A DNA stretch of 64,000 bases from Coniella vitis (lineage: Eukaryota > Ascomycota > Sordariomycetes > Diaporthales > Schizoparmaceae). Positions 11,220 to 22,515 of this stretch are shown here, in pieces. The notes beneath the pieces are model-generated. The model worked only from the letters and a program-made list of their open reading frames with translations. It ran no database searches and was not told the origin of the DNA. The position numbers were made by a program, and so were the translations under genes. Location of the stretch: NCBI GenBank assembly GCA_011317545.1, contig WUJK01000001.1:806001-870000 (forward strand). Reading direction: 5' to 3'. Position 1 is the first letter of the stretch. Each line of letters starts with the position of its first letter.

Positions 11220-14200
11220 ATGTGGCTCTTGGAAGCAGCAGGTGACGACTTTGATGGTACGATCACGTCCGTTAATCAGCGGCGATTCCTTGCGGTGGCT
11301 GGCAAGCTCAATGATCGGTAAAGGCAGCGGCTAATACAGGAGTCATACAGGCAAGAAGCTGTGGCTGCGCCCGGGCAAACAATACCTGCTTGGCAGAACC
11401 TCGAACTCTGGTACGTGTGCAAGGCAACAAGTCAATGAATTCGAGACTCGGCGCCTCTTCGTGCGGCCACCATGACTTACCATTACTACAATAGGCGAAA
11501 ATATCTGCATTCCCCACCGGACTATCTCCCGCAAACACTTAAGAATTATCGTCGATCTGGTACCCCCCGGTGATGGAGTGAGTGCTAGCTGCCTATTTGG
11601 ATCCCTTATAAAGCGAGTGTCGCATGCTGATTGGTCGGGTGCGCTTTTGCAGACGAACGTGGAAAGCCGTTCAACCGTCTCTATTGAAGATTATGGCCAA
11701 AACAAGTACGGCACGCATGTCAATGGCAAAACCATCTCGGGAGCAAAATACGTTCTGACGAAGGATGACAATATTCTGAAACTCGCAGATTACACTGAGC
11801 TGTTTTAGTAGGCTCTCTCCTCTAAATTGAAATCTTCTCCTTGCAAATCATGTCGCTGACCGTGAGCCTTACAACAGTATCAGATGGCGTCCTGTTGTCC
11901 TCGGCTTTTCCCTGAGCAAGGCTGAAATTGATCAAGGTGCTTTGGGCTTGATACAGGAGAGGCTCGAACCCAACGACATCAAATACACGACCGATCATCG
12001 ACTCACGGGTGCCACGCATGTTGTTAGTAAGAGGCGGAACACATCAAGGGTCCTGCAGGCACTTATCAATGGGCAATTGGTTGTCAGTCCGACATTTACG
12101 GATGCAATAACGCAATCCGTCACAAGTGCACCCAACGCGAATGGAATACAAACATGCGGTCTGGAGGAGGATTTCGAGGAATATTGGCCTGATGTGGCCA
12201 AGTATCTGCCTCCTCGCACAGAAGGCCCCGGCGCGGATCAGCCGGATGAGGCTTTTGCCCCCGACGCTCGCAGAAAAGAGATCTTTGACGGCTTCACGTT
12301 CGTTTTCTACGAGCGTAAACGTTTTGAGGAACTCTTATCGGTCATCACTACTGCAAAAGGCAAAGCCCTGCTGATGGAGGTTGCGCCGCAAGAGACGGAG
12401 ATTGATGACTTTATTCGCTACGTAAAGAGTGTGGCTGGCGAGAAGGGCTTAGGCGAGTTTGAGGATGGTAGTGAAGGGCGCGGTGTCGTTGTTGTGAGAT
12501 ATGTGCCGCCGGGCGATGACGACGACGCAAGGTGGTTCCTCAACTTCTACAATCAGGTTGCACTGCGGCTTGATCACCGCCCCATTGAATCGCGCGACTT
12601 GCTGCCTGCCATACTTGATGTTGAACCCATGCAGCTGAGGCGGCCTCTTGAGGTTGAGTCGACACCTCGCGAACCAGGTAATGTCGCGTTGACTCCTTGG
12701 TCCTACACTCTATGCAACCAAAGCAGCTGACTTTCCGACAGGCACGCAAGTTCAATATCAACCATCAAACTCTACAAACACCGCGATGATTATTGACGAC
12801 CCAGATCAAATGTCCGTGGTCGAGGACACGCCACCTCCGCCATATAGACCGCCTCGACCGCGACAGAGAGCAGCGCCCAAGAGCCGATTCAAAGGATTCA
12901 ACATAGACTCGGATAGCGAGGAGAATGAGGAATCACCCTTGTCAGGCCAGCCAAGCGCGCTATCAGAAGCTTCGCAAACCATGTTCATGACACAACAAAG
13001 CGATTACCAAGGAACAGGGCAAACACAGCAGACTATCGGTTCTTTATCACAGCGAAAGCGCCCTGCGCCCGAACGAGACATTATGGAAGAGGTTGCGCCC
13101 ACAGTCGCGCGCATAAAACGCATGCGATTGGAGGGTGGTAGAGATCCTCTCCCAGCTGTCCCAGTCGCCGAACGAGAAGAGGTAGAGGAGGAGGAGAGCG
13201 ACGAGGAGAGTGAAGTTCTCAAATCGCCATCCCGAAAGAAAACAACGAGAGGGAAATCAAAACCAGCAGCCAAGCCAGCAACTAAGCCAGCAAATACAGT
13301 AAAGGCAACTTCAACAGCAAAGCAGGGTAAATCCAAAAAGAAAGCCAACGCTGACGACTCTGGTGATGAGCTACTGGATCAATATATCCAGGCTGGTCAA
13401 GAAGAGGAAGCAAAACGTCAAGCAGAAGAGGAGCGGCTACGGCGCCAGTTGAACGAAGGAGGGATCGATTTCAAAGAAATCCGCGACGGACTGGATATAC
13501 AAACCATTGAGATTCGCAAGCCCGGCGACACTTGTACTCTAAATGAAGAACCCCGGCGTTGGGATCCTAAATGGAATGGACTAAAGAATTTCAAGAAATT
13601 CCGCAAGCAAGGCGAGCAAAAGGGCCGGCCGCAAGCAAAGGTCATCGTGCCTCTGGTGCCTGCCAAGGGGAAGGACTATGGACTTGGTGATGAATACTGG
13701 TTGACTGGTCGGGAATGGATCAAGAAGTCTACTGCAAAGGCGGCGTCGCCGGCGGCGGTCCAACAAAACCAGAGTCAGCGTCCAGGCGAGAGCCCTCAAA
13801 GCGGCGGGGCACAAGCCAAGGGACGGACTACCGGTGGTCATCAATTTGGAGTGGCTAGCCAACCTATTGCGATTGGAAGCGATAGCGAAAAAGAAGAAGA
13901 ACAACAGGATCCGGAAGAAGACACTGTGGACAATTCGCAATTGCCAGATATTGTGGATATCGACCGGCCCTCTCGATCACGCAAGGGCAAGGCGGCTGAG
14001 ATAGCAGGCTCGCAGCAAAGTCAGGCAGCACGAAGACAGCAAACAATGACACGCCGCACGGGGACTGCGACTGCCACAGCGTCAGCGGGGACGAAGCGAC
14101 CGGCGCGAGAAGCACCTGCTGCAGAGAAAGCCCCCAAGCGGAGAGCAACGCGGGCAGACAAGGTGGTACGGGTGGAGCATAGCGAAGAGGAGGATAGTGA

Positions 14201-14240
14201 GGATGGGGGATTGAGTTTTAGGTTCGGGAAGAGAAAGTAG
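11220..14240 (+). CDS. MRN-complex subunit Nbs1 (nibrin/Xrs2 homologue)
   Basis: Six exons give 877 aa: 11220-11256, 11351-11410, 11495-11577, 11653-11807, 11878-12677 and 12742-14240. All joins keep frame. The N-terminus is an FHA domain (LLGRTSNSGENICIPHRTIS, then SRKHL and YGTHVNGK), followed by a BRCT-like region (about 115-330). The rest is acidic and disordered, as in the family. NFKKFRK near residue 640 matches the Mre11-binding motif, and the C-terminal EEEDSEDGGLSFRFGKRK matches the acidic-plus-FxF/Y motif that binds Tel1/ATM. It recruits Mre11-Rad50 and Tel1 to double-strand breaks in the nucleus. A. nidulans calls its homologue scaA. The small first exon (37 nt) is inferred from frame and family start. 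Confidence 0.92.
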
Positions 14241-14598
14241 TGGCCAAGAGATAAGACGGTATAGGCCTACAATCACTCAACATGTGCTTTGAACGTGATT
14301 TCTGGGATTTTGATGGAGATGTATATTGCATTACATTGTATTGCGTTATCTGGCCGTGGGCTCTGTTTTGCTCCATGAACGTTTATAGCTATATGGTTGA
14401 TGATTCTATGCATTCACCCATGTTCTTGTAGATGTCTACTGCCTCCAATGCCTCTATGATACACGGCCACTGTATGTCAGAGCGATGATGGCCTGGTACT
14501 TTTTTAAGCGCCATACCGCATCCTCTTTTTTTCTCTTAGGACCCTTAACACATTATTCTATAGGGTGTGTTCAGCCTTTTACCTTTTCTTCCAATGAA
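14241..14598. other. Convergent 3' flanks of Nbs1 and the cytochrome b5-fold gene
   Basis: Both genes end here. The stretch is T-rich with no gene of its own. Confidence 0.6.
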
Positions 14599-15849
14599 TC
14601 AATCCATCTCCTCCATCTCATTCACAGTCTCATGCTCCTCTACCAACAACCCAATCAAGCACGACTGCAGCATCGTTTCATAGTTCACCCACGGGTGCAC
14701 CTCTGCAAACAACCTCGTTCCGTCCTTGCCCGCCCCGCGGAGCAACTCCCCTTTCCCGCCCGGGTGGAACGGCACATATGGCGAGACATTGTATACTTTT
14801 CCCCCGTAGGCGGTCCAGGCATCGCGGCCCTTGCGACCGTTTTGTTCGCGGAGCATGGAGGGCGTGACGCGGAGGTAGGGCGTGTTCGGGGGTAGATTCC
14901 GTAGGTCAGAGGTGGGGGATTGGGCGAGGCGGGCCCAGTCGAGGGGGGAGTGGCCTGGTTCGAGGGTTACAGCGCGCGAGGGCTTCTTCGGAACGGAGGT
15001 CGCGGTGGGCGGAGGGAGGAGACTCGCGCCCAGAGAAGATGAGGAGGAAGGTGGTGCCGCGTCGCGCCGCGGGATGGGAAGGTTGCGCTCGCGGGCCGGA
15101 GCGGGCGATACACTATGGTTCAGGGTTGGTACACGCCGTGAGGGGAGAGAGGAAGTCGAGAGCGAGGAGGTGGTGGAGGAAGAAGATGGCTGAGGAATGC
15201 CGCTTGATTTGCTGGGTTGCTTGTTGAAGGGGACCGGAGGCGGTGGCATGCTTCTGGTGTTGACTAGGGACGAAGCAGTCGCTGTCGTTGCAGGTGGTTC
15301 GGATATAACATTGAGTTGAGGTGGCGGCTGCATACTCGACATATTGATAGGTGGTGGTGCTGCTTCGAGGATTTTTGGAGGAGATGAAGGATCTGGCGTG
15401 ATGAGGATAGGCACCACATCGTTGTTGCTGCTGTTCTCACCGTCCACTTGAAAGATGGTTGGGACAGCTCTGGGAGTCGTCTGTTGGTCCTCTGCTTGCG
15501 CATCTTCTTCGTCTTCTACGACTGTGTCTTGGACAGGCTCAGTGGCTATTATTATCGGTGGCGGCGCCAGATCGACCTTCTTGTCGTTGTCATTTTTGTT
15601 GCATTGTCCTATATCCTTGACTGAGGATGCATGTGATTGTTGTTGCTCCTTCTCTTGCTCATGTGGCTTGGATTTCTTGCGCCTCTCTTTATCGTCTTGC
15701 GGTTCGGCTGGCTTGATCAACGGACGTATTGTCGGGCCGCCGAGGGTCTTTTGGCGCAGGCCAGCCAGGAAGCCAGGCAGCCACGCGGGAGGGCGCAAAC
15801 ACACGACGATGAAGGAAGCGAAGAGGAGGGAAAGGCCGATGAGCGCCAT
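14599..15849 (-). CDS. Membrane-anchored protein with C-terminal cytochrome b5-like heme domain (Irc21-like)
   Basis: The ATG at 15849 opens 416 aa; the frame further upstream begins only with a TTG. Residues 1-25 form a hydrophobic anchor (MALIGLSLLFASFIVVCL). A long disordered Ser/Pro-rich linker of about 280 residues follows. The last 90 residues carry the cytochrome b5 fold: WTAYGGKVYNVSPYVPFHPG, GKGELLRGAGKDGTRLF and VHPWVNYETML. The two heme-ligand histidines are in FHPGG and EVHPW. Small heme proteins of this kind (yeast Irc21, the N-terminal half of Cyb5R4) lack a reductase part, as here. The role could be electron transfer at a membrane; the substrate is unknown. Confidence 0.85.
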   Translation of the reverse strand: MALIGLSLLFASFIVVCLRPPAWLPGFLAGLRQKTLGGPTIRPLIKPAEPQDDKERRKKSKPHEQEKEQQQSHASSVKDIGQCNKNDNDKKVDLAPPPIIIATEPVQDTVVEDEEDAQAEDQQTTPRAVPTIFQVDGENSSNNDVVPILITPDPSSPPKILEAAPPPINMSSMQPPPQLNVISEPPATTATASSLVNTRSMPPPPVPFNKQPSKSSGIPQPSSSSTTSSLSTSSLPSRRVPTLNHSVSPAPARERNLPIPRRDAAPPSSSSSLGASLLPPPTATSVPKKPSRAVTLEPGHSPLDWARLAQSPTSDLRNLPPNTPYLRVTPSMLREQNGRKGRDAWTAYGGKVYNVSPYVPFHPGGKGELLRGAGKDGTRLFAEVHPWVNYETMLQSCLIGLLVEEHETVNEMEEMD

Positions 15850-17540
15850 CGCGCCGCGCAAGCCTGCGAATTATTTTCGCGGCACGGTCAGTAACGGTTG
15901 ATTGCTGAGTGAACTGGCGTAGCAGTGGCTTGCTGTGCTGGATGCAAGTTGGAGAAATGCTCTCAAGGCCCCGCCATGTGATTATGACGAACTAGAAGGC
16001 TTGTGATTGGTGGTTTCAGGGACTGGAAGTACAGGGACCAGGGACGTTGGTAGGGGTCCTGGAGGGCCTGTCCATTGTTTGATGGCTTCTAGAAAAGAGA
16101 GCAGGGATGAAGCGGTTCCAGGGCCTGGAAGACCTGCCGCTGGGCAGTGGAGCCCACCTGCTGTGGGACAGGTGCTACGCACTATCTACAATGTATTCAG
16201 AATACGGGAGACGGCACTACTCAGAGGGAGGGTTGAATAGTGCCGACAGGCGCATAAAGCTGGCAAATATATACACTACCTCGATATGTATCGTGTCCAG
16301 TCCAGGATGTGACGGCATTTGCATGCTGCTACGTTCATTCTACTTGTACAAATACATCAGCATTGTCTACACGCGTATAGTTTTCGCTAACTGAGGCAAA
16401 GCACTGTCTTTTGCGTGCTTTTGCCTGGACGATGAGCCTCGGCAGTTGTCGGCTAAGCAGGGCAACAGGATCCCACGGGAGCTGGGACGGAGGTAAACAA
16501 TTATTGCAATGGCGGTGCTAAAAAACATAAATCTCCAAGGGAGAGCAACACGAAAGGGGGTTCAATATTCTTATTATTAGCACCTAGGTAGACAGGAGTG
16601 TGCTCGAAGGGGGCAGCCCCGCCCATGGAAGCCCGCGACATGAATGAGATCCACACGCAATTAATCGGTAAGTTGGCCGGCCTTTTGTGTGTGCGTATCG
16701 AGAAACGCACAACAGCGGCTGCACGACGTCTTCTGTGCAGGAAAACAAGCTATGTGCTTGTCGCATCCTGTAGGCGAGTGTTGAGGAGATCAATTGTAGG
16801 TATTGTTTTGCATTTTTATTAGCGTGCCCGGGTACTGTTATATACTGCCTGGCTGCGGTACTGAATACCCTGTAACACCCCCGGGGAGGGGCCCAACTTT
16901 CCGATACTACCTTGTACAAGGTACCGGTGCACGCTGGGCCAGCACCTCGTTTCCGGTTGCAGCTTTCACTTCTTTTAGCGCGTTTAGCCCTTTGGCAGCC
17001 CAGCATAAACAATGTCCCAGCGCTACAGCACTGCCTGGACTAGCCTGACACGCCCGCCCGGTTGCCAGCCAGCCTTACAGCGTTCCCTCGCAACCAACCA
17101 TTCCAGCCTCTCCACAACCACACCACCCCATCGTTTGATCCGCCCCGTCCACTCGTCCCGTCTTATTTGATCCAAACAAACACCGCACATCGCCGCCAAA
17201 TCCACAACCGCCCGCCCACATACACAATCAAGTGCCGCAGGTTACGACATCACTAACACTCTTGACAACGAGTCTTGTGTGCCCCCGTCTCAGCAAAGCA
17301 AACCACCATTCCGTACGCCGCTGCCACGGCCTTCCCAACAGCACCCGCAAGGAGCAAAACGCAGCCCGTTGCCTGACCCGCCTCCGATTCGACTGGCTAT
17401 CCGCTGCCCCTCGATTGCGATTGTCCGTGTGGACTTGGGCCGCCTCGTCTTCCTCACCGACTTCGCGTCGTGAATCCTCTGTCGACTTTCGCCCCCTTAC
17501 CGCCCCAACCTGTCCTTTCAGACAAGATGCTACCAACGAG
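15850..17540. other. Divergent promoter region and long CT/CA-rich 5' leader
   Basis: It lies between the cytochrome b5-fold gene (-) and the coiled-coil gene (+). From about 17050 to 17540 the sequence is C/A/T-rich and open in the frame of the downstream gene, but that frame has no ATG before 17541, so I treat it as leader. No separate gene is seen. Confidence 0.55.
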
Positions 17541-19619
17541 ATGAGGAACCCGAATACCTCCCGCTCCTCCACTTCAAGAGAACAACCCCTCGCTTCGACC
17601 TCTGCATCCTCTCCCACTGTCGCCGCCGTCTCTTCTCCCAGAATGCCGTATGACCGCTCGAGCGGTCCCATGGCTTCATCTACAACGCGCCAGCCGCCAC
17701 AGGCGCACTCTCTGGCCAAGAGGGCGCATGTCACGCCCAAGCTATCTTCTGGTGCTGCCCGACACGCACCTACATCCGCCCCTCAGCGCCAAACAGTTAC
17801 TCTTGCCACGCCCACTCCGCGCAAAGTCGCTCGTCCAGAGTCTGTTGTCAGCCGAACCACTGCGGTTAGCAGCGCTTCGTCCCGAGATGACCATGGCCCG
17901 CCCATTGCCAATTATCTGCACAGCAGTGGTGCGTCTAAAACGGGCTCCTCAAGGCCTGGCCGCGTCAACAGCACTCATGGCTCGCCCAACCTAGCCGATG
18001 CCTCCAGCGATGGCTGGGAAAGCCGCTCAGCTCTATCCATAGCCGGCTCCAGCGTGGACGCCGAACTCGCGAGACACAGCAGCTCCCCTGCATTGAAGCG
18101 CGAGTCCAAGTTTTTCTACGCAAGCGAGGCTCCAAAACCAACATCTGCGCCCACTCAAGCCAAGCTTACACAGCCCAAAGAGAAGGGCCCTACTTTCTTT
18201 TACGCCAATGGAGCAAATCTCCCTTCCAACTCGACTTCCAATAACGCAGTGCCCAGCCCAGAACCAGTGTCCAGCAAGTTCATGTACGCCAATGGAACTC
18301 CTGATTCCAAGTCGAACAACGTCACTTCTGGGTCCAATTCTATAGTCTCAACGAGCTCTCGGACAACTTCTGCTAGAGCAGGGAACCAGGTACAGTCCCC
18401 TGCTTTGGGTGCTTCAAGGACCTCCTCGCCGCCCAAGTCTGCCACGCAGCCGCATGCACCAAACCATAGCTCGAATACGAGCCCTTCGATAGCTGAGCGT
18501 CGCAACGTGGTAGCCTCCACCCCTCATCTCAGCCAAAAGGATGTGAGCCTGCGGCGTATTAGCACAGAAAACCCGACTGTACGAACACCTGGGCATTCAC
18601 GGCCTGGTAGTTTGGTTGTCGAAGCCACGACTCTCAGAACCAGCGCGTCCAGCCCACCAACCGCTTCGCCGATTGGGTCTCCCCATGGACTCAACAACCC
18701 AGGTCTTTCAATGGCCTCAGTTCTTCAAGCCGCTGAAGAATTGGCGGATCAAGACGATGACGACAGCATGGTTTCCGGGCTTACCAGTCCCAAATCAGCT
18801 AGCGGGAACGATCCTCTCAACGATCTCGTCGCTAATGCGCGACGGGAACGCAAAGTGCAGGACTTGCAAATTACGAACGCCTCGCTAGAAGCAATCAACC
18901 GGACACTTGAGCGGCAGTTGCGGAAGCAGACGAGTGAGCTGAGACGATACAAAAGGATGGCCAGAGCCGGTCGCGTCTCGTCTGCCAATAAAGCCGCCAC
19001 AGCCTCCTCGCGCATCGCGTCTGATGGATCCGCAACGAGCGATGCTCCAGAAGGGCCACTCAATGACATGGCTCTATCCGATTTGAGCGAAGCGGACTCG
19101 GATCACGGAGACGAGGATACTGACTCGGACATTTCGGACACGGACTCCACAGGCTCTGCACCAAGAAGTCCCAGCACTATGGCTACGCGAGACGCGCGGC
19201 ACAGGAAACGGGATGAGAAACGACTGCAAATTGATCTGTCTAAACATCAACAACTCCTGGTTGACAGCCAGAAGATGAATCAGAGCCTCAAGCGATGCTT
19301 GGGCTGGACCGAAGAGCTTATCAGAGAGGGCCAGCGGGCGCTGGCGTATCAAGTACGGATTAGCGAGGCCGATGGCCAAAATCCAAACGAGGACGGTGAA
19401 AAGCCCTATATTTACGATGGGGCTGCGCTGTGGGACCATGATCAAAAGCCCAGTGACGAAGTCAGTTCGGATGAAGACACCGACGAAAGCAACCACGGTG
19501 ACGCAGACGAGACAATGCGCCTCAGGATAGAACGCCTGAGACCGACGGATGAAGCGGACGGCAAACAAAGTGTGCAGGACAGGGATAGCGGCATCGTCCT
19601 ATCCGGTGACGCCTCATGA
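17541..19619 (+). CDS. Conserved fungal coiled-coil protein of unknown function
   Basis: 692 aa from the first in-frame ATG at 17541; the open frame extends further upstream without a start. Residues 1-400 are Ser/Thr/Pro-rich and disordered, with three or four copies of a short motif FFYA or FMYANG (KFFYASEAPKP, TFFYANGANLP, KFMYANGTPDS). A coiled coil follows (LVANARRERKVQDLQITNAS, then EAINRTLERQLRKQTSELRR), then an acidic Ser/Asp stretch and a second helix (KHQQLLVDSQKMNQSLKRCL). I recall similar RRERKVxDLxIxNxSLxAIN segments in unnamed proteins of other filamentous fungi. The function is unknown; a scaffold or cytoskeletal role is only a guess. No membrane segment or signal peptide is seen. 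Confidence 0.8.
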   Translation: MRNPNTSRSSTSREQPLASTSASSPTVAAVSSPRMPYDRSSGPMASSTTRQPPQAHSLAKRAHVTPKLSSGAARHAPTSAPQRQTVTLATPTPRKVARPESVVSRTTAVSSASSRDDHGPPIANYLHSSGASKTGSSRPGRVNSTHGSPNLADASSDGWESRSALSIAGSSVDAELARHSSSPALKRESKFFYASEAPKPTSAPTQAKLTQPKEKGPTFFYANGANLPSNSTSNNAVPSPEPVSSKFMYANGTPDSKSNNVTSGSNSIVSTSSRTTSARAGNQVQSPALGASRTSSPPKSATQPHAPNHSSNTSPSIAERRNVVASTPHLSQKDVSLRRISTENPTVRTPGHSRPGSLVVEATTLRTSASSPPTASPIGSPHGLNNPGLSMASVLQAAEELADQDDDDSMVSGLTSPKSASGNDPLNDLVANARRERKVQDLQITNASLEAINRTLERQLRKQTSELRRYKRMARAGRVSSANKAATASSRIASDGSATSDAPEGPLNDMALSDLSEADSDHGDEDTDSDISDTDSTGSAPRSPSTMATRDARHRKRDEKRLQIDLSKHQQLLVDSQKMNQSLKRCLGWTEELIREGQRALAYQVRISEADGQNPNEDGEKPYIYDGAALWDHDQKPSDEVSSDEDTDESNHGDADETMRLRIERLRPTDEADGKQSVQDRDSGIVLSGDAS

Positions 19620-21394
19620 AAGCGAAGTGCATATACCGCATCATACAGCGAAGCCTGAAAGGTTTCTCTAGGGCTCCAACGTCGACATATATCATCACCA
19701 CTCCTGGCTTGGCGCCACAAGTTTCTTTGGGTTATGGACGAATTACTTGTTTGGGCGGATCTTGATTGTTTCTTTCTTGTTCAATTTGGTTATGCTACAC
19801 CTGCGGGGAAGCCATCTGCTTTTCGAAACACATTGCATCTGGCGTTTAGTTTGGCACTTACATTCTCTTGTCTTCTTCTCTTCTGTTCTCCTTCTCTTCT
19901 TTGATCTTGAATGGCGGGGAGGCTAGCGTTTGCAATGGTCCCTCCTATCACCGCCATCCAGGAGTCGCTGTCGTGTTGTGTTTGGCTGGTTCACTCTCCC
20001 ACATCGATGATATTTTACCCTCCTCTGCCTTTTTCTTTTGTTGTTTTGTTTGATATACTGTCACGGATACCCTACATGCATTGCCAATGGACTTCAAATC
20101 AACTTCGGGTTGTCAAAGGAACGGTTGGCTGGCAGAAGACCTGCTGTTTCTGCATTCAGAATGAAAAATGAAATTTATATTCTTCAAGCGTTGCCGCAAT
20201 ATTTATTAACATCCGTTTGTATGTCTCTAACCATGGTAGCTTTTTTTTAGTTTCGTTTTTGGACGAGGAGGGCTTGCCGTCTACCGGTCTCGAGTACGCT
20301 GCAAGATGCTTTAGGAATGATTAGTTGCGAAACATGTTCGTATAAATAACCGGTACTGTCTCTAAACATGCAACACATACATTGCATTTGTAACCTGTCG
20401 AATTTGCTGCTTTGCCCCTCGGGTTGAGGTTAGTCGAGATGGGTAGACTTGGGTTTGGAAGATAAACTTCTCGATAAGTTTGCAAGAGTGTTTATCACTG
20501 GTAGCTGTTTGGATATCATTGTGGCCTGGTACAAAAAACATTTGCCTAGGAGAGGAAAGACCATCCTCCTTGTCTACAAATGGGTCATGAAATTGTAACC
20601 TATACTGAAGTAAATAAAGAAGCTAAGCAGAGACTCGAGAGTAATGAGCCATTAGGTTGTCAATACATGGTTCAAGTGTCAAAAATGCACCTTGAGTTCA
20701 ACTTCTACTATCATGAAACTTATTGTTGATGGCGAATTTTATATATTTTTGACAAATACTGTATAGGTCATTTGATGGTGAGCTAGCCGAAAAAGCATCT
20801 CAGTATCATATCATCTCAGAAAAATATTTTATGCTCTGTCTATATCTTGGCATACAGTACCAAATCTATCCTTCGTAATCTTCTTCACTTAGATTGTATT
20901 TTGTGCTTATGTTAGCCCCGAACTTTCGTGGAGTTTTGACTTAGCTTATCTTGATTTACCTTCATCATGTGCTCGTCAAATAACGGATAAACAATTGTTA
21001 TATACTTTTCTCATGAAGAAAGGAAAATAAATTCCTTACCTTGCGATGTTACTCAAGAGTGTTTCTAGAATTAATCGCACACGGCTTGGTCGAGGAGGCT
21101 GGGGCTGGTTGAATCGATTAGGTAGGTGGTTGAGACCTGGCAGGCTCGCGACGTTAACCACCGGGGTCATACATGAATTTAACATTTAAGCATAAAATTT
21201 GTGACACAATTTAGAATATTAATTCTCAGGTTATATTGGATTATATTGATGTTTCGCTTTATAAGACTGAGAACCTTTCTTCTCTTGTTTTCTTTCCTTT
21301 TTTTTTCTTTGGTTCTAGAAAAGGCTTCTCGTTTAGCCATGCTCTCATCCTTTTTAATTTCCAAAACCACTCAACAGACATCTAAGCACTACTC
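19620..21394. other. Convergent intergenic stretch with AT-rich core
   Basis: It separates the ends of two converging genes. From about 20300 to 21350 the sequence is clearly more AT-rich than its surroundings and has no ORF of note. A short poly-T/CTTT run is at 21290-21310. Confidence 0.55.
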
Positions 21395-21934
21395 TCACTC
21401 AGCCAGCCAATACTCATCCTGATCCACCTCACTCGTTATCTCATGCTCTTCAAGCGTATACAGCCTCACATGCCGCCCATCCGGATCCTCGGCACATAGC
21501 ACCCACCCCTTGACACCCGTCAGAACCCGACTACATGTTACCCCGACTCCCACAAAATATGCCTGCCAGTCCTGCAAGTCCGCCCGATCGCGCACCGCCC
21601 AGGTGATGGGGTTCCAGCCGCGCTCTTGGGTCGCTCGTTGTGGAGCGTGGCGGATCTCGAGGGTCGTGCTTGAGGCTTTGTGTGTGAGAATTTTAGCGTA
21701 GGTGATTGTGTCGTTGCTGTGGCTTCCTGCCGTGATGGTGGTTTGTGATGCGAATGCTGGTGATGGCTCGGGTGCTTGCTTTTTGTGGTCGAGCTGCGGG
21801 AGGTGCGTAAAGGGGAGGTGAGTGGTGTAAAATGAGACGGTGCGGTCAATGTCTGTGACAGCGAGTTTGAAGTGATGGACGCCGAGGAAGGAGGCTGAGG
21901 GTGGTGATGGTGGTGATGATGATGTGGTTGACAT
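21395..21934 (-). CDS. VOC/glyoxalase-fold protein
   Basis: 179 aa from the ATG at 21934. The N-terminal Ser/Pro leader is followed by the beta-strand FLGVHHFKLAVTDIDRTVSF, the usual opening of a vicinal-oxygen-chelate domain, and the C-terminal WVLCAEDPDGRHVRLYTLEE is the usual closing strand with a metal-ligand Glu. H20 or H21 and this Glu are likely metal ligands. The family includes glyoxalase I, extradiol dioxygenases and bleomycin-binding proteins; I cannot assign a substrate. It is single-domain and intronless in this model. Family confidence is high, reaction unknown. Confidence 0.8.
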   Translation of the reverse strand: MSTTSSSPPSPPSASFLGVHHFKLAVTDIDRTVSFYTTHLPFTHLPQLDHKKQAPEPSPAFASQTTITAGSHSNDTITYAKILTHKASSTTLEIRHAPQRATQERGWNPITWAVRDRADLQDWQAYFVGVGVTCSRVLTGVKGWVLCAEDPDGRHVRLYTLEEHEITSEVDQDEYWLAE

Positions 21935-22515
21935 ATTTAGGTGACGATTCAACGCGAGACTTCGAAGGGTGTTCCACAATGTTGATTTCGGAAATGATTA
22001 GAATTCTTGATTGTATAATTTGTCAATCTGCAGCGCATCAAGGTTTAAGTGCAATACCGAGCCATTGATATATGTTTTGCAATGACGGCGCAGAAGGCGC
22101 TCATCGGACTATCCGCGGAGGTGTTCGGAGGAACTGTCTTGCCGTGGATACAAGCTGAGTCGTGGCCGACTGGAAGAGGGCATATTCAGTGCGACATGCT
22201 TACCGACGACATGCAATGCTTATGCGATTTGTGGGATACTGCACGGTTCGTACTATTCGGCGGTGCAGTTGCTCCATGTCCATTGTTGAGGCAAAGATAA
22301 GCCGTCATAGATTGATTTATTGCTTGAAGTGGTAAGGGAGCGGGCACATGCACTTTGCGATATGCCAGAGAGAATTCCATTTTGTCGCGGTCATTCATGA
22401 TAGTGACATGCATATGCCAACGTTTGTAACTCAAGTTTGCATCAAGAAGTCGTGTAAATGTGTAGCATTGCAATCAGAGGCTGCATATATTGTGTTTTGA
22501 CAGCAAAAATGTCGT
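21935..22515. other. Intergenic between VOC gene and GH43 gene
   Basis: It holds the VOC gene promoter and the GH43 3' flank. Small ORFs on both strands have no supporting features. Confidence 0.55.
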
